Made by a program: the position numbers and the translations under genes
Source: Piromyces finnis
Lineage: Eukaryota > Neocallimastigomycota > Neocallimastigomycetes > Neocallimastigales > Neocallimastigaceae
Length of the DNA stretch: 64,000 nucleotides
Assembly (NCBI GenBank): GCA_002104945.1
Contig: MCFH01000034.1
Span: forward strand, 372,001 to 436,000
Reading direction: 5' to 3'
Notes under the pieces: generated by a model
What the model was told of the DNA's origin: nothing
The model's input: the letters and a program-made list of their open reading frames with translations, nothing else
The model's database searches: none
Shown here: piece after piece, positions 12,420 to 26,400 of the stretch
Position numbering within the stretch: position 1 is the first letter of the stretch
How the letters are laid out: each line of letters starts with the position of its first letter

Positions 12420-14939
12420 ATGGTTGTATCGAAAAATTCCCACAGTCAACGTATTGTAGAAAACCTTTTCAATGATCAACAATTAAATAACAAAAATGGC
12501 AAAGAAAAATTAGAAAAAAGTAGTAAGCCAAAAAATGTAAAGAAAAATAAAAAAGAGAAATTAAACGAAGTAAAAAAGGGATTATCACTTCAAACTCAAT
12601 ACGATTCAAATCAGTATGATGAATTTCTTTCAGCCACACCTGATTATCTTTCAGCTCAAACCTATGAACAGCAACAAAAACATCAGCAACAACAACAACA
12701 ATCATTATTCTATAATAATGGAATGAGTCCTAATGGTTCACAAATTCAAACTGATTATTATAGCATATATAATCAATTAGCTAACAATACCCTCTTAGAA
12801 AATGTATTAAACTATAATGGCTATTCTAGTCCTCAACAGCAAATGAATTCTTATTATTCCCCAGTAAGTAATGTTAGTCCAGTATACTCAGCATATTCAG
12901 ATTTTGGAAGAAGTCCATATGTAATGTATAGTCCAAATGTATATTCCTACCCACTTTCGGCCCCAATTGATTACAACGGATATACTATGCCATATGATTT
13001 AGGATTAGATCAACCTATTAAAAACGCAAAAAAATCCAAAAAGAAGAGTGTTAAAAAGCAGGCAATAAGAGATTATAAAAATCATGAACAACAGGTTATT
13101 GATCAATTCCATAAGAATATGAATGAAAATAAACCAAATAAAATAGCTGGAAAGAAAAAAATTAATAAGGATCAAAAAGAAATAAAAAAGAATAGAAAGA
13201 TTGCCCCGAAGAATTTAAAGATTAATACTAATTCATCAAAAAAGGTCAAACCAATATTTGATCGTGCTCAAATCATCTCTAAAAACACTACTAAACCAAA
13301 GAAAGAAGAACAACAACAACAACCAATTTTCAATACATCAAATGTCTTCCCAACCTATGAAAAACCACAAAAGAAAAAGTCGGCCACTAAAAATACTATC
13401 ACAAAGAAGGCCAATACCAAGGAACCAGAATTACAAAGTATGAAACCAGGATTAAGTAAAAACACCTCAACAGGATATTCTTTTGATAATCTACCAAAAA
13501 GAAATTCAATCATAGAAAATGTTCTTAATAATGAATTAATTCTTAGCCTCCTTAACAATGTTTACAATGGTTTCACCTGGACTAGTAAATTAACAAACAG
13601 TAAAACTAATAGAAATATTAGCTTCTTAACAAAAACTAATACAGATGACTCATATGAATTAGTCTCTTGGAAAGACAGTCAAACCCCAGGACAAAAGTAT
13701 TCTATTGCTTCATTACTCTCTACAACTAATAATCCTTGTCCAAGTGGAAGTATTGCTAGTGAACGTCGTATTAATCGTAAAGAACTTTTTGATTACTGGT
13801 CTAACATGGCTAGAAATTCAATGGCAGAAGCTAATAGGGATAGTGAAAAGCAAGTTAATCAGGTTGATTCTTTCATTCATCGTATGGTTCAAAATAGAAC
13901 CATTAGTAAAAATAATGATAAATTAAAACACCTTAATAAATTAATAAATAAAAAGTCACAAAGTGTTGTTAGCGAAAAGGAAACTATTGATTTATTTTCA
14001 GGTAGTACTCATCATCCAATAGCTAAATTAAACTATTTAAATGTTAATATTAGTTTTAATTCTGATAATGCCAACCATCATCCATTAGCTGTTAGATTTA
14101 ATAAATATTATAACTCTCAACAAAACATGACCGTTCCATCACATAATCATGGAAAACCAGTAAATGGAAGAAATGTTCAAGACGATAAATTACAATCTAA
14201 TTATTCTACTGAAAAAACTTTAAACAACGATAATCCAAATCAACTTTATGAATATTTATTAAATATGAAAATAGAATCAAACAAGAAGACCACAGAGACT
14301 AAGGAATTTGCATCTGCTGATATGTTAAGACCAACCTCTCAACCAAACAGTACAAATTATGAAAGTATTGCTACTTTTACTTCACCAACTGTATTCTCTA
14401 TTCCAGCTACAGTTAACAACGAAGTAAATCCACATTACAACTTTAGTTCATCCAACAATTATAAATTCCCATTCTACTACTCACCAACCATGAATATTGT
14501 AGACTTTACACCATATTCAACTGGTAATAATAATACATTTAGAAACCAAGAAGAATTCTTTGATCCCTCCATGAATAATAATTCTCTTTTAACTGTATTA
14601 CCACAAAGTTTCAGTAACAATAGTTTATTAAGTTTAGAATCTGTAGCTTCCAGTATTCATGAAATGGACTTTTCTAATGTTAGAACTCATTATGATTTTA
14701 TGAGCGTTCCAAAAGCATTACCAAAGAAATCCAAGAATAAAAAAAGTAAAAAAGATCAAAAACCAAAGGAAACTGGTTACAGAGGAAAATCTAATCTTTA
14801 TCAAGTTCAAGACATAAATACTATTGGTAATGACAATACTTTTGAACCAGATTATTCACTTGTTGATATTATGTTTAATAATTCAAAGGAAGGATCTAAC
14901 ACTTCTTTAGTTGGATTTATTTTTAATGATGAAAATTAA
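12420..14939 (+). CDS. unrecognised intronless low-complexity protein, 839 aa
   Basis: This is a single uninterrupted frame, unlike the multi-exon genes around it. I do not recognise the family. Residues ~1-60 are basic and Lys-rich. Residues ~85-195 form a Gln/Asn/Tyr/Pro/Ser-rich, prion-like stretch (QQQQQQSLFY, SSPQQQMNSYYSPVSNVSPV, YVMYSPNVYSYPL). Residues ~200-270 and ~740-760 are again Lys-rich (KNAKKSKKKSVKKQ, KKSKNKKSKKDQK), resembling nuclear-localisation or RNA-binding tails. A more ordered central part (~360-510) has NGFTWTSKL, DSYELVSWKDSQTPGQKYSIASLL and RRINRKELFDYWSNMARNSM. There is no signal peptide or membrane segment. The ATG at 12420 follows A-rich sequence (AAAATGG), a good start context. 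A nuclear or RNP role is only a guess. Confidence 0.85.
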   Translation: MVVSKNSHSQRIVENLFNDQQLNNKNGKEKLEKSSKPKNVKKNKKEKLNEVKKGLSLQTQYDSNQYDEFLSATPDYLSAQTYEQQQKHQQQQQQSLFYNNGMSPNGSQIQTDYYSIYNQLANNTLLENVLNYNGYSSPQQQMNSYYSPVSNVSPVYSAYSDFGRSPYVMYSPNVYSYPLSAPIDYNGYTMPYDLGLDQPIKNAKKSKKKSVKKQAIRDYKNHEQQVIDQFHKNMNENKPNKIAGKKKINKDQKEIKKNRKIAPKNLKINTNSSKKVKPIFDRAQIISKNTTKPKKEEQQQQPIFNTSNVFPTYEKPQKKKSATKNTITKKANTKEPELQSMKPGLSKNTSTGYSFDNLPKRNSIIENVLNNELILSLLNNVYNGFTWTSKLTNSKTNRNISFLTKTNTDDSYELVSWKDSQTPGQKYSIASLLSTTNNPCPSGSIASERRINRKELFDYWSNMARNSMAEANRDSEKQVNQVDSFIHRMVQNRTISKNNDKLKHLNKLINKKSQSVVSEKETIDLFSGSTHHPIAKLNYLNVNISFNSDNANHHPLAVRFNKYYNSQQNMTVPSHNHGKPVNGRNVQDDKLQSNYSTEKTLNNDNPNQLYEYLLNMKIESNKKTTETKEFASADMLRPTSQPNSTNYESIATFTSPTVFSIPATVNNEVNPHYNFSSSNNYKFPFYYSPTMNIVDFTPYSTGNNNTFRNQEEFFDPSMNNNSLLTVLPQSFSNNSLLSLESVASSIHEMDFSNVRTHYDFMSVPKALPKKSKNKKSKKDQKPKETGYRGKSNLYQVQDINTIGNDNTFEPDYSLVDIMFNNSKEGSNTSLVGFIFNDEN

Positions 14940-16823
14940 TTAAATCCTTTTTTCTAAATATAATATTTCATATTAATTTACAGTTATACCTAATATTCAA
15001 AAACAAAAAAAAAATAATTCATTATTTTTATGAATATATAATTTTAATAATTTTTTAAAAAAAAAAATAATGATATTTTGTATTATTCATTATATAATTA
15101 ATTTATAAAAATGGTTTATAATAATTAATTATTAATTAATAATATTTTTTTTATTTTTTTTTTTTACTTTTTTTTTATTTTATATTTAGTAATAATTATA
15201 ATAGTATATAATATTATTTAATATATTCTTTTGACCTAATAATAATAATTAGAAATAAAGAAATAAAATAAAATATAAAAAATAATCGTTACTACTTTCT
15301 TAATGTAATGAAATTATATTTTTAGTAATTATTCTTATTATATTCTTTACTTTTAAATTTTTATACGAACAATAATAAATGTATATATATTTTTTTTGTT
15401 AAATTGTATGTATGATACCTTTATTATTTTTCAAATCCTAGATTATGTTTTTCATATGAAGTTTAAACATTAGCATTGTTAATATCCTTAAACAGGAGAA
15501 TTTCAAAAACTTTAATGATTTTTAAAAGATAACTGAATAATATTGTATTGTATGGTAATTTCATCTTCTGTCAGATATTGAAAATGACATCAACATTTTT
15601 TGTAAGAAACTAACCATTGAAATAATTAAATGTCCTTTTGGGTTATTGATATAGACTTTTTGCCTTTCTAATAATTTACCCTAATCCATAGAGAAACTAA
15701 GTGGGAGAAAATTCTACGGATACACAGTTAACCATTATTTCAAAAAATTAGAAACATTATGTATATTAAAATATGCTATAGCAACCAGGATGAAAACCGG
15801 GATAACTATTGATGGAGTATCAAATTAGAAGGTTTAGTTAGTAATTACTTAAAATACACTCTTACCTTTTTCATATTTAATTTACATGATTCATGTGACA
15901 TAAATTTTTTATATCATGTGATAGAAACAATTAAAGTGGTTAACTTTAAAAAATAGTATAAATAAATTGATTTAATATAACCTTTTTTGTAATTTATATT
16001 TACCATATATTATAATAAATTGCATTTTATAGTAATTTTGAATATGTAATATATGAAATTTAAATCTATTTTAAAACTTAGCATAATAATAGTTAATAAT
16101 TATTAATATAGAATGTGTCAAAGTTTATTATTAAAATAACAAAGTTTTTATTTAAAAAAATGAAATGAGGAATTCAACAAATGAAACTACTACAACATTA
16201 TTATTTACTTAAAGAGAGGATTTTTTTTATACTATTATTATATCCTTATTAAAAATAGGATATAAAAATTATCAATTGTAAAATATTATTCATTAAAATT
16301 CGTTGGAATACATTTATTGATTTAATAAAGATGAACCACCACATTTTCTATTATTAAACTTTAATAATTAATTTTTTAATATAAAATATAATTAAATGAA
16401 CAAATTATATTAATCTAGATAAATAATTACTATAAAATTAAATGAATTAAATATATTTATATAAATAATTATAAATAATTAGAATTAATAAAAATAATAA
16501 TAATTTAATTTAATAATTTTCCAAAACAATAACAATAAAACACACATCGTTCGATTATTATATAAAAAGAAAGTTTCCCTCATTTAGATAGTTTAAAAAA
16601 AAAAATAAAAATAAAATCTTTAAATTTAAATTAATTTAAAAACATAATAAAGTAAGAAAAGTGTTTAATAAAATATAATCGAATGAATACAAAAATAATA
16701 TATAATTATAATATAAATATTATAACTAATTAAATAATAAATAATATTATTTATATTATTTATATAATATATATTTATCAATTTGTTTCTAAAAAAATTA
16801 ATATGTTTAAAGAATAATTTAAA
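14940..16823. other. intergenic with a less AT-biased stretch
   Basis: Between two plus-strand genes. About 15440-15900 has clearly more G and C than its surroundings but no open frame in any of six frames; it could be a decayed gene or transposon, or an RNA gene. A 9-bp inverted repeat (TTATATCCT at 16238-16246, AGGATATAA at 16257-16265) is present. The last ~500 bases are A/T spacer that should contain the promoter of the NDEL gene. Confidence 0.45.
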
Positions 16824-19125
<2,302 letters not shown>

Positions 19126-20627
19126 ATAACAAAATATAAAATTGTTTAAACGAACGTTTAACATCATCTTCATTAATATATTACAAATACAATTATAATA
19201 ATACAACTTTTAAGAATAATCTTTAAAAGTAATGTAAAAATAAATAATAATTCATAGAAAAAATTAATAATAAAATAATAAAATAAAATAAAATAAAATA
19301 AAATAATAAAATAATAAAATAATAAATAAATCAAAAAATAAATTTCTATTCTATTTTCTTTTTCCTTTACCACTTTAAGCACGACCATGACAACCTTTAC
19401 CATGACATAGACACTTTATAATTATTTAATTAATTATCTAGTCATTTATTTACTTTTATATTTAATTTATTATTATCAATCTATATATATTTATTCATTT
19501 ATTATTTATTTATCTATTTACTTTTAAAAATTAAAATCAATGATTTTACCATTCATTAAATTAATATTTCCTTTAATATATTAAATTGATCAATATTTTA
19601 TTGTAATATATATCATCCATATATTACATAATATTATAACATAAATAAAATAAAATTTTAAATATAAATATTTATGATTGGTATATATTGATTTATATTA
19701 TAATATATGTAAGATTAAATATTTATAATCTTTTTTTTTTTTAAAAACAACTACGGAAGAACTAAATTAGAAAAAATGATTGGTTGGATTTCTTTTTATA
19801 TATAGTTTTTAAAAGATAAATCAAAAATCTTATTTAAAAAAATAATAATAAATTGTATTATATATTATATCATTAATAAATAAAAAAGGTAATAAATTTA
19901 TTAATATTATAAATTTTAATAATAAAATTTTTATGGATGAATTGAATCCTTTTTTTTTAGCAGTGATAAATTTTTTTTTTACCAAAAAAGTATGGTTATT
20001 TTTGTTGTAACAAGAAAAAAGAAGATTTAACGATAAATAAACAAATTCTTTGATATAAACTATAAATAAATAATTGAATATTTATATTTTTATATCAAAG
20101 AAGAAGTGTCCTTACTACTTTCTTTTATTCTATTTCTTTAAATTTCATTATTTCTTATATATTGAATATAGGATATTGTTTTTTTTTTATCAAATCATTT
20201 CTTAATATATTAAAATTGACGATTGTTGATTAAAAAAAAAAAAAATTGCAAATTTTTCAATATTAAAAATTAATTATCCAATTTGATATAAAAAAATTTT
20301 TTTTATATAAATATAAAAGAAAATAATCAATTTACAATTTTTTTTTTTTTTTTGGTTTTTAAAAAAAAAGAAATACAATAAATATTTTTTTTTCTACTTT
20401 TTTATTATAGTAAAAAAAATTTAAAAATAGGTCATTTTTAAGTTTTAAAAACTTGATAAAAAAGTATTTTATTTTGTACAAATTTTCTTATTAAAAACAT
20501 ACATAACTTATTATTTGTAAAATATTTATATTCTTGTTTTTAAATATTAAAAAACAGGATTAAATTCGAATACTCGCATTACAAACATTCTAAATTTTAT
20601 TACATAAATAATTCAATATAAATAAAC
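19126..20627. other. intergenic / promoter region of adenylosuccinate synthetase
   Basis: A/T spacer with an AAAAT-unit run around 19270-19330. Towards the synthetase start there are several T-runs and A-runs (20170-20420), typical of promoters of strongly expressed genes in AT-rich genomes. No gene is seen. Confidence 0.5.
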
Positions 20628-22164
20628 ATGTCTGCCAACAAGGTTAATGTTGTTTTAGGTTCCCAATGGGGTGACGAAGGAAAGGGTAAGCTCGTCGATA
20701 TTTTAGCTAGTGAAGCTGATGTTGTTGCTCGTTGTGCTGTAAGTTTTAAATAATATTTTTTTAATGTTATTATAATTGACTTTGAAATGAGTTATATATT
20801 TAAAAACAACCCGTGTTGAAATTAAAAATAGAGTAAATATATAAAAAAAGAAAAAATAGTGTTTAAAAAAAAACAACAACTAAAAAGTCAATATAAGAAT
20901 AATATTTGAATAAAAATAAATGAATAAAAAATTATAAACATCAATATTAATAACGATAATAATATAAAATAAATAAATAAATTAATTTAATTAGGGTGGT
21001 AACAATGCTGGTCACACTATTGTTGTTAATGGTGTCAGTTTCGATTTCCATCTTTTACCAAGTGGTTTAGCTAACCCAAAGTGTGTTTCTTTAATTGGTA
21101 ACGGTGTTGTTGTTCACTTACCATCTTTCTTCAAGGAAATTGAAATCAATGAATCTAAGGGTTTAAAGTGTGAAGGTCGTCTTTTCATTTCTAACAGAGC
21201 TCAACTTGTTTTCGATTACCACCAACTTGTTGATGGTATTAATGAAGTCAACCTTGGTAAGTCTAACATTGGTACTACTCACAAGGGTATTGGTCCAGCT
21301 TACAGTTCCAAGGCTTCTCGTTCTGGTCTTCGTGTTCACCACTTATACAACTGGCCAGAATTCGAAAGCAGATTCCGTCTTAACGTTGTTAACAAGATGA
21401 AGCGTTTTGGTGAATTCGAATATGATGTTGAAGGTGAACTTGCCAAGTACAAGGAATATGCTGCTCGTTTAAAGCCATATGTTGTTGAAAGTGTTAACTT
21501 CATTAACAGTGCTATTGCCTCTGGTAAGAAGGTTTTAGTTGAAGGTGCTAACGCTTTAATGCTTGATATTGATTTCGGTACATACCCATACGTTACTTCT
21601 TCTAACACCAGTATTGGTGGAGTTTGCGCTGGTCTTGGTATTTCTCCAAAGAAGATTGGTGACATTTATGGTGTTGTTAAGGCTTACACCACTCGTGTCG
21701 GTTCTGGTCCATTCCCAACTGAATTAAATGATGAAGATGGTGACAAGCTTCAATCTATTGGTGCTGAATTCGGTACTACCACTGGTCGTAAGAGACGTTG
21801 TGGTTGGTTAGATGCTGTTGTTCTCAGATGGTCTCAAATGATCAACGATTACACTTCCATCAACGTTACTAAGCTTGATGTTCTTGACAAATTCGATACC
21901 ATTAAGATTGGTATGAACTACTTATACGAAGGTAAGAAGTTAGAATCTATGCCACCAGATCTTGATATTTTAGAAAAGGTTGAAGTTGAATACATTACTA
22001 TGCCAGGTTGGAAACAAGATATCTCTAAGTGTACCTCATACGAAGAATTACCAGAAAACGCTAAGAAGTACATTGAAAAGATTGAAGAAATTATGGGTGT
22101 CCCAGTCGAATGGATTGGTGTTGGTGCTGGTAGAAACTCTATGATTAAGAAGACTGTTAACTAG
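20628..22164 (+). CDS. ADE12: adenylosuccinate synthetase
   Basis: Two exons (20628-20738, 20995-22164) encode 426 residues, the normal length (yeast Ade12 has 433). It catalyses GTP-dependent joining of IMP and aspartate to adenylosuccinate, the first committed step from IMP to AMP, in the cytosol. Signature elements are near the N-terminus: [14 protein letters not shown] with the catalytic Asp, then GGNNAGHT with the catalytic His. They continue with [43 protein letters not shown], and [18 protein letters not shown] with VGAGRNSMI at the C-terminus. The intron falls between ARCA and GGNNAGHT. Codons are biased to GGT, AAG, AAC, TTC and CCA, far less AT-driven than neighbours, implying high expression. 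Confidence 0.98.
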
Positions 22165-22521
22165 AGTGTTTTTTTTTTAATTTATAGAAAAAAAGGAAGG
22201 GATAATGATATACTTTTTCTTCTTTTTCTTTTCTTTTCTTTTTACTTTTTTATTATAAATATTAAAAATATTTAGAATTCAATACGAGCAATCAATAAAT
22301 GAAAATATTATTTATATATAAAAATATTTAAAATTTTCTTAATATCTCTCAAGAAAAAAAGGAATCTAAAAAATATTAATTAAAATGTTAGTATAAATAA
22401 AAATAAATAAATCAATAAAAAATAAAAAATTAAAAAAAAAATATGTATATGTATTTTAAATGTTTTTTTGTAAATAAGTGTTTAAAAATATAAAAAGATA
22501 TATGAAAGAACAGTTGCATTT

Positions 22522-22556
22522 TTAAAACAGCAAGGGTAAATGTAATGCTGTTTTAA
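22522..22556. other. perfect 11-bp inverted repeat (hairpin)
   Basis: TTAAAACAGCA (22522-22532) and TGCTGTTTTAA (22546-22556) are exact reverse complements around a 13-base loop. On either strand an RNA would form a clean stem-loop. It lies about 360 bases past the adenylosuccinate synthetase stop. Confidence 0.85.
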
Positions 22557-22742
22557 TAGTGATGAATAAACTTTAAAAATTTTAAAATAATGATTTGATA
22601 TTAGTAGTTGAAATTTATTAATTAGTCTTATTAAAGGTATGCTTCAAAGTTTCATATTTCATATACAAAGCGCCTCATTGGATTTTATCTAACTAAAAAA
22701 GCAGTAGATGATTTATACTTTATCTTAGATTTTGGAAGGATT

Positions 22743-22780
22743 TAGCCAGACTTTCTAGCCAGAGGAAATTGGACCTCTGG
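22743..22780. other. tandem TAGCCAGA plus GC-rich hairpin
   Basis: TAGCCAGA occurs twice (22743-22750 and 22756-22763). The second copy runs into a 7-bp hairpin, CCAGAGG (22759-22765) with CCTCTGG (22774-22780), loop of 8. GC-rich stems are rare in this genome. Confidence 0.8.
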
Positions 22781-23051
22781 TATAATTTCAGCCAGGCAAA
22801 GTAAAGTACGTACTCTTTGTAATTTCCTAAAGTTGTTTTTTGATAGGTTTAGTAAAACAAAAAAAAAAAAAAAAATACTGATCGTCATCAAGAACACGCC
22901 GATATTGTACCGATAAGACAAATAAAATATTAATTAAATATTCTGTATATACAACATCCAATGTTAGTCCTTTAAATACGAATGAAATCATTAAGAATTC
23001 ATAGGAAAGAGTTTAGTGAACACTACATGATCCTACCAAAGTCTAATTAGT

Positions 23052-23084
<33 letters not shown>

Positions 23085-23242
23085 CCCTTCTTTTTAAAAA
23101 TAACTAAAATACAAAATATATTTTCCATTTTTTTTTTTTTTTTATTACTTTACGTTTAAAAGAACTCTTTATAATTTTATATTTATATTAAATTTTAAAG
23201 TTTTAAAATAATTACTTTCATTGAAAAAAAAAAAGTAATAGT

Positions 23243-23243
<1 letters not shown>

Positions 23244-23289
<46 letters not shown>
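23244..23289. repeat. poly(T) tract, about 46 bases
   Basis: The longest uninterrupted homopolymer in the window, just beyond the 3' end of the RhoGAP-like gene. Confidence 0.95.
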
Positions 23290-23488
23290 CATTATACATG
23301 CAAATATTTATTTATTTATTAAATATATAATATTTAACAATTCAATATTGAATTGTTTTATTTAATATTTAATATATATAAAATTTAACTTATTATTATT
23401 ATTATTATTAGTAGTAGTAGTATAGTAGTTATTAGATTATTATTAGTATTATTAATATTATTGTTATCATGACTTTAAATAAATTATT

Positions 23489-26400
23489 TTACATATTTTT
23501 TTCTATAAATAAATTACGATAGTATACAATCATATTTCTTAAGAGGAAATCTCCAATATTTAGGGGGCTAGATTCAAAAAAGATGATTTCATAAAATCTC
23601 TTTTTACCCGTTCCCTTTATTTCCTCTTTTTCAATAATACAACCCATAGCTATTGATTGTTCTTTAAGTTTTTCTTGAAGTTCTTCATATCCATTAGCAG
23701 ATTCTAAATGAGTCAGTGGTTTTTTCATAAATTGTACTATAGAATCTGTAAATGGAATGAAATTATTGAGTTTTGTAAAGATTAAAGGACTAAAAATAAT
23801 AGAAAGACTATTAGATATATCATTAATAAATGAATGATATATTCTTTATTTATATATATATATATTATATAGATATAGATTAGTTTTTTTTTTTTTTAAT
23901 TTTTTTTATTTATTTTTTTTTTATAAATAATATTAACTATATTCATACCGGTGTAAATGCCCTAATATTCCACGAAGTTTAATTATTTCTTCTCTGGGTA
24001 TATATTTAATTATATTTGGAAGTAAATTCAATAATTTCTCTTGAATATCTTCCTTTGTATTTATTACTATTTTGCCAAAAAAAAAATATTATTTATATAT
24101 TTAAAAAAGAAAAAAAGAAAGAAAGAAAAAAAAAAAAGAGTTTTAACATTATAATTATTTAATCTTTCAATTTAAATTAAATTAATTAGGTGTATATTTA
24201 CGTTGTTGTAGTCTTCCTCTAATCATTTCAAGTGTTTCAAATTTTAATATTGGTTTATTATTTTCACTTTGTACTATTAAGATAGCATAAATATTCCAAA
24301 GCATATCTAAAGCTTCTTTTTTTGATACATTTTGCATATTATGATTATTTATAAAAGTATCAATGGACCATACATGATCATTAATTACATCATTATTTTC
24401 CTTGAAGGATTCTACTTGATCTAATAAGATAAAATCTACATAAAATAAATATATAATAAATATAAATATATAATAAATAAATAAATAATATATATAAATA
24501 ATAATTTAATATAATTATTTTCTTACCATTTAAAAAGTCTCTATCTCTTTTTATTTCATGATGTATATTAGTATTAAAGGTATATTCATCATCTACTTTT
24601 TTGTTATCTTTATATTTAAAATATAGGAATATAAATATTTATATTATTTAGTATTAATATTTTCATTTTAAAACATTTCAAAAAGACAACAGCAACAATA
24701 ACAACATAATAATAATATAATAATTACCTAATTTATTAATATAAGACTGAATGATTTTCAATTCTTTTTGAGCTTCTGCATTTTCTTTTACATTTTCTAT
24801 CCTATTTTTGTCTGATTCAGTTTCTGCTTTAGTTTTATTTTCTGCCACATTTCTATTTGTGTCACTTTCATTTTCAGTTTCTATATTCTCATAAATCTCT
24901 TGACTTAATTGTTTTATGGAATTCCTTAATGATCTCAATGGACTCTCTATCTTTTGTTCCATATCAAGATGATCTTTTTTTAATTCCATTTCGCTTATAT
25001 TATCTATAGATGATTCATTCTTACTATCAGACAGTGAATCTTGATTATTAATTTCTTTAGTAGTGCTGTCTTTTTTACTTTGGCGACCTTTTGAAGATAC
25101 CGGTGTTACAATTGTCTTTCGACTCACTATGAATGGAATCCATTTTAATTTATATTAAATTATTATATATATTTTTAATTAATATTATAATAATGAAAAG
25201 AAATAATTATTTTAATTATAGATATAAAACAAATAGGTTATCAGAATATTGTTTTATCATAATACCTAGTTTATTATGGTCGTCTACTTTTGCTTTAATT
25301 TCATGATGATGTATTGGTATAATTTTTTTATCTTTTACTGTATATATAGGTTTTGAATCCTTAATCGATTGTTGCAATACCAATCTTTTAATTGGCGGTA
25401 GTGGATGCATTCCCGATAAATCTTGATGTTGAGAGGTAATTAAAAAGGATTGCGATAGGGAAGGATTATAATTTTTCATTTTTATGTTCTCCTTACCACT
25501 AACAATCCCATCTATATTTTGTTTGAAATTTGAAACATTAATGAATGGTGATTCTAACGGGTTAAACCTATTTTTTGTTGAATCATTGATATAATGATAA
25601 TGATTTTGATGTATATAGTAATGGTAGTAATCGTCTGATGAACTGTTTCTCGTCAGACTTAATGAGCCATTAATATTAATTTTATTTTTGCTTTTATTAC
25701 AATACTTTATACTATTTTTATTTATATTGGAATAACTATTTGATATGTTATTACTATTTTTTGTGATTTGTATTTCTTTATTATTTTCTAGTGGATCTTT
25801 GTCATTTTCACTATTGTTTCTATCCGTTGCTTTATTCATTAAACCGCTTTGACTAGTAATCATTTTATCATAGTTACACAACGTATTATACTTTCCCATA
25901 ATAGAATCCATTGTCATGTCATAAGAAAAATTTTTGTTTTTATATATAGATTGAGATTTTAATGATCTTTCAGAAAGGATTTCTGAACTCTTTGTCATTT
26001 TATTATCTATTGGTCCTTTATTTACTCCTCCTTTTCCACTACCATAAAACATTTTTTTACGATAATCATTTGATGTATTATTTCTATTGAAAAAGGATCG
26101 ACTGGTATGTATAGTATCATCGATATGATCTTTTTTAGGACTTTTATAGGTTTTTGAAAACTCTTTATTTACATCTTTTTTTTTAACATTGTCAATAGAA
26201 AGTGATCGATTATACTTTATATTATCAGATTCAATATTTTCTCTTTGCTCTACCTTTGCATTTTTCCTTCTTCCTACATGCATAACTAATGCATTGTAGG
26301 ATTGATGATGAAGAGATGAATTTGATAAGGGTAGTGATTCTGATGACATATTTACTACTTTATAAGATACTTCTTTATTACTATTAAATAGAGTATTATT

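Larger units (their letters stand above)
22165..23488. other. intergenic with GC-richer, hairpin-bearing island
   Basis: The first 330 bases are ordinary A/T 3' flank. About 22500-23045 is unusually GC-rich for this genome and contains the two perfect inverted repeats listed separately, but no open frame. The rest is homopolymer: T-runs at 23054-23084 and 23244-23289 (about 46 T). It is bounded by the convergent ends of the synthetase and RhoGAP-like genes. Confidence 0.55.

Noticed and set aside
12469-13558. Overlapping frames within the 839-residue gene
   Set aside because: They are shadows of the long plus-strand frame with repetitive composition and no homology that I can see.
16238-16265. 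9-bp inverted repeat TTATATCCT/AGGATATAA
   Set aside because: It is short and mostly A/T; such repeats are expected often by chance here, so it is not reported as a finding.
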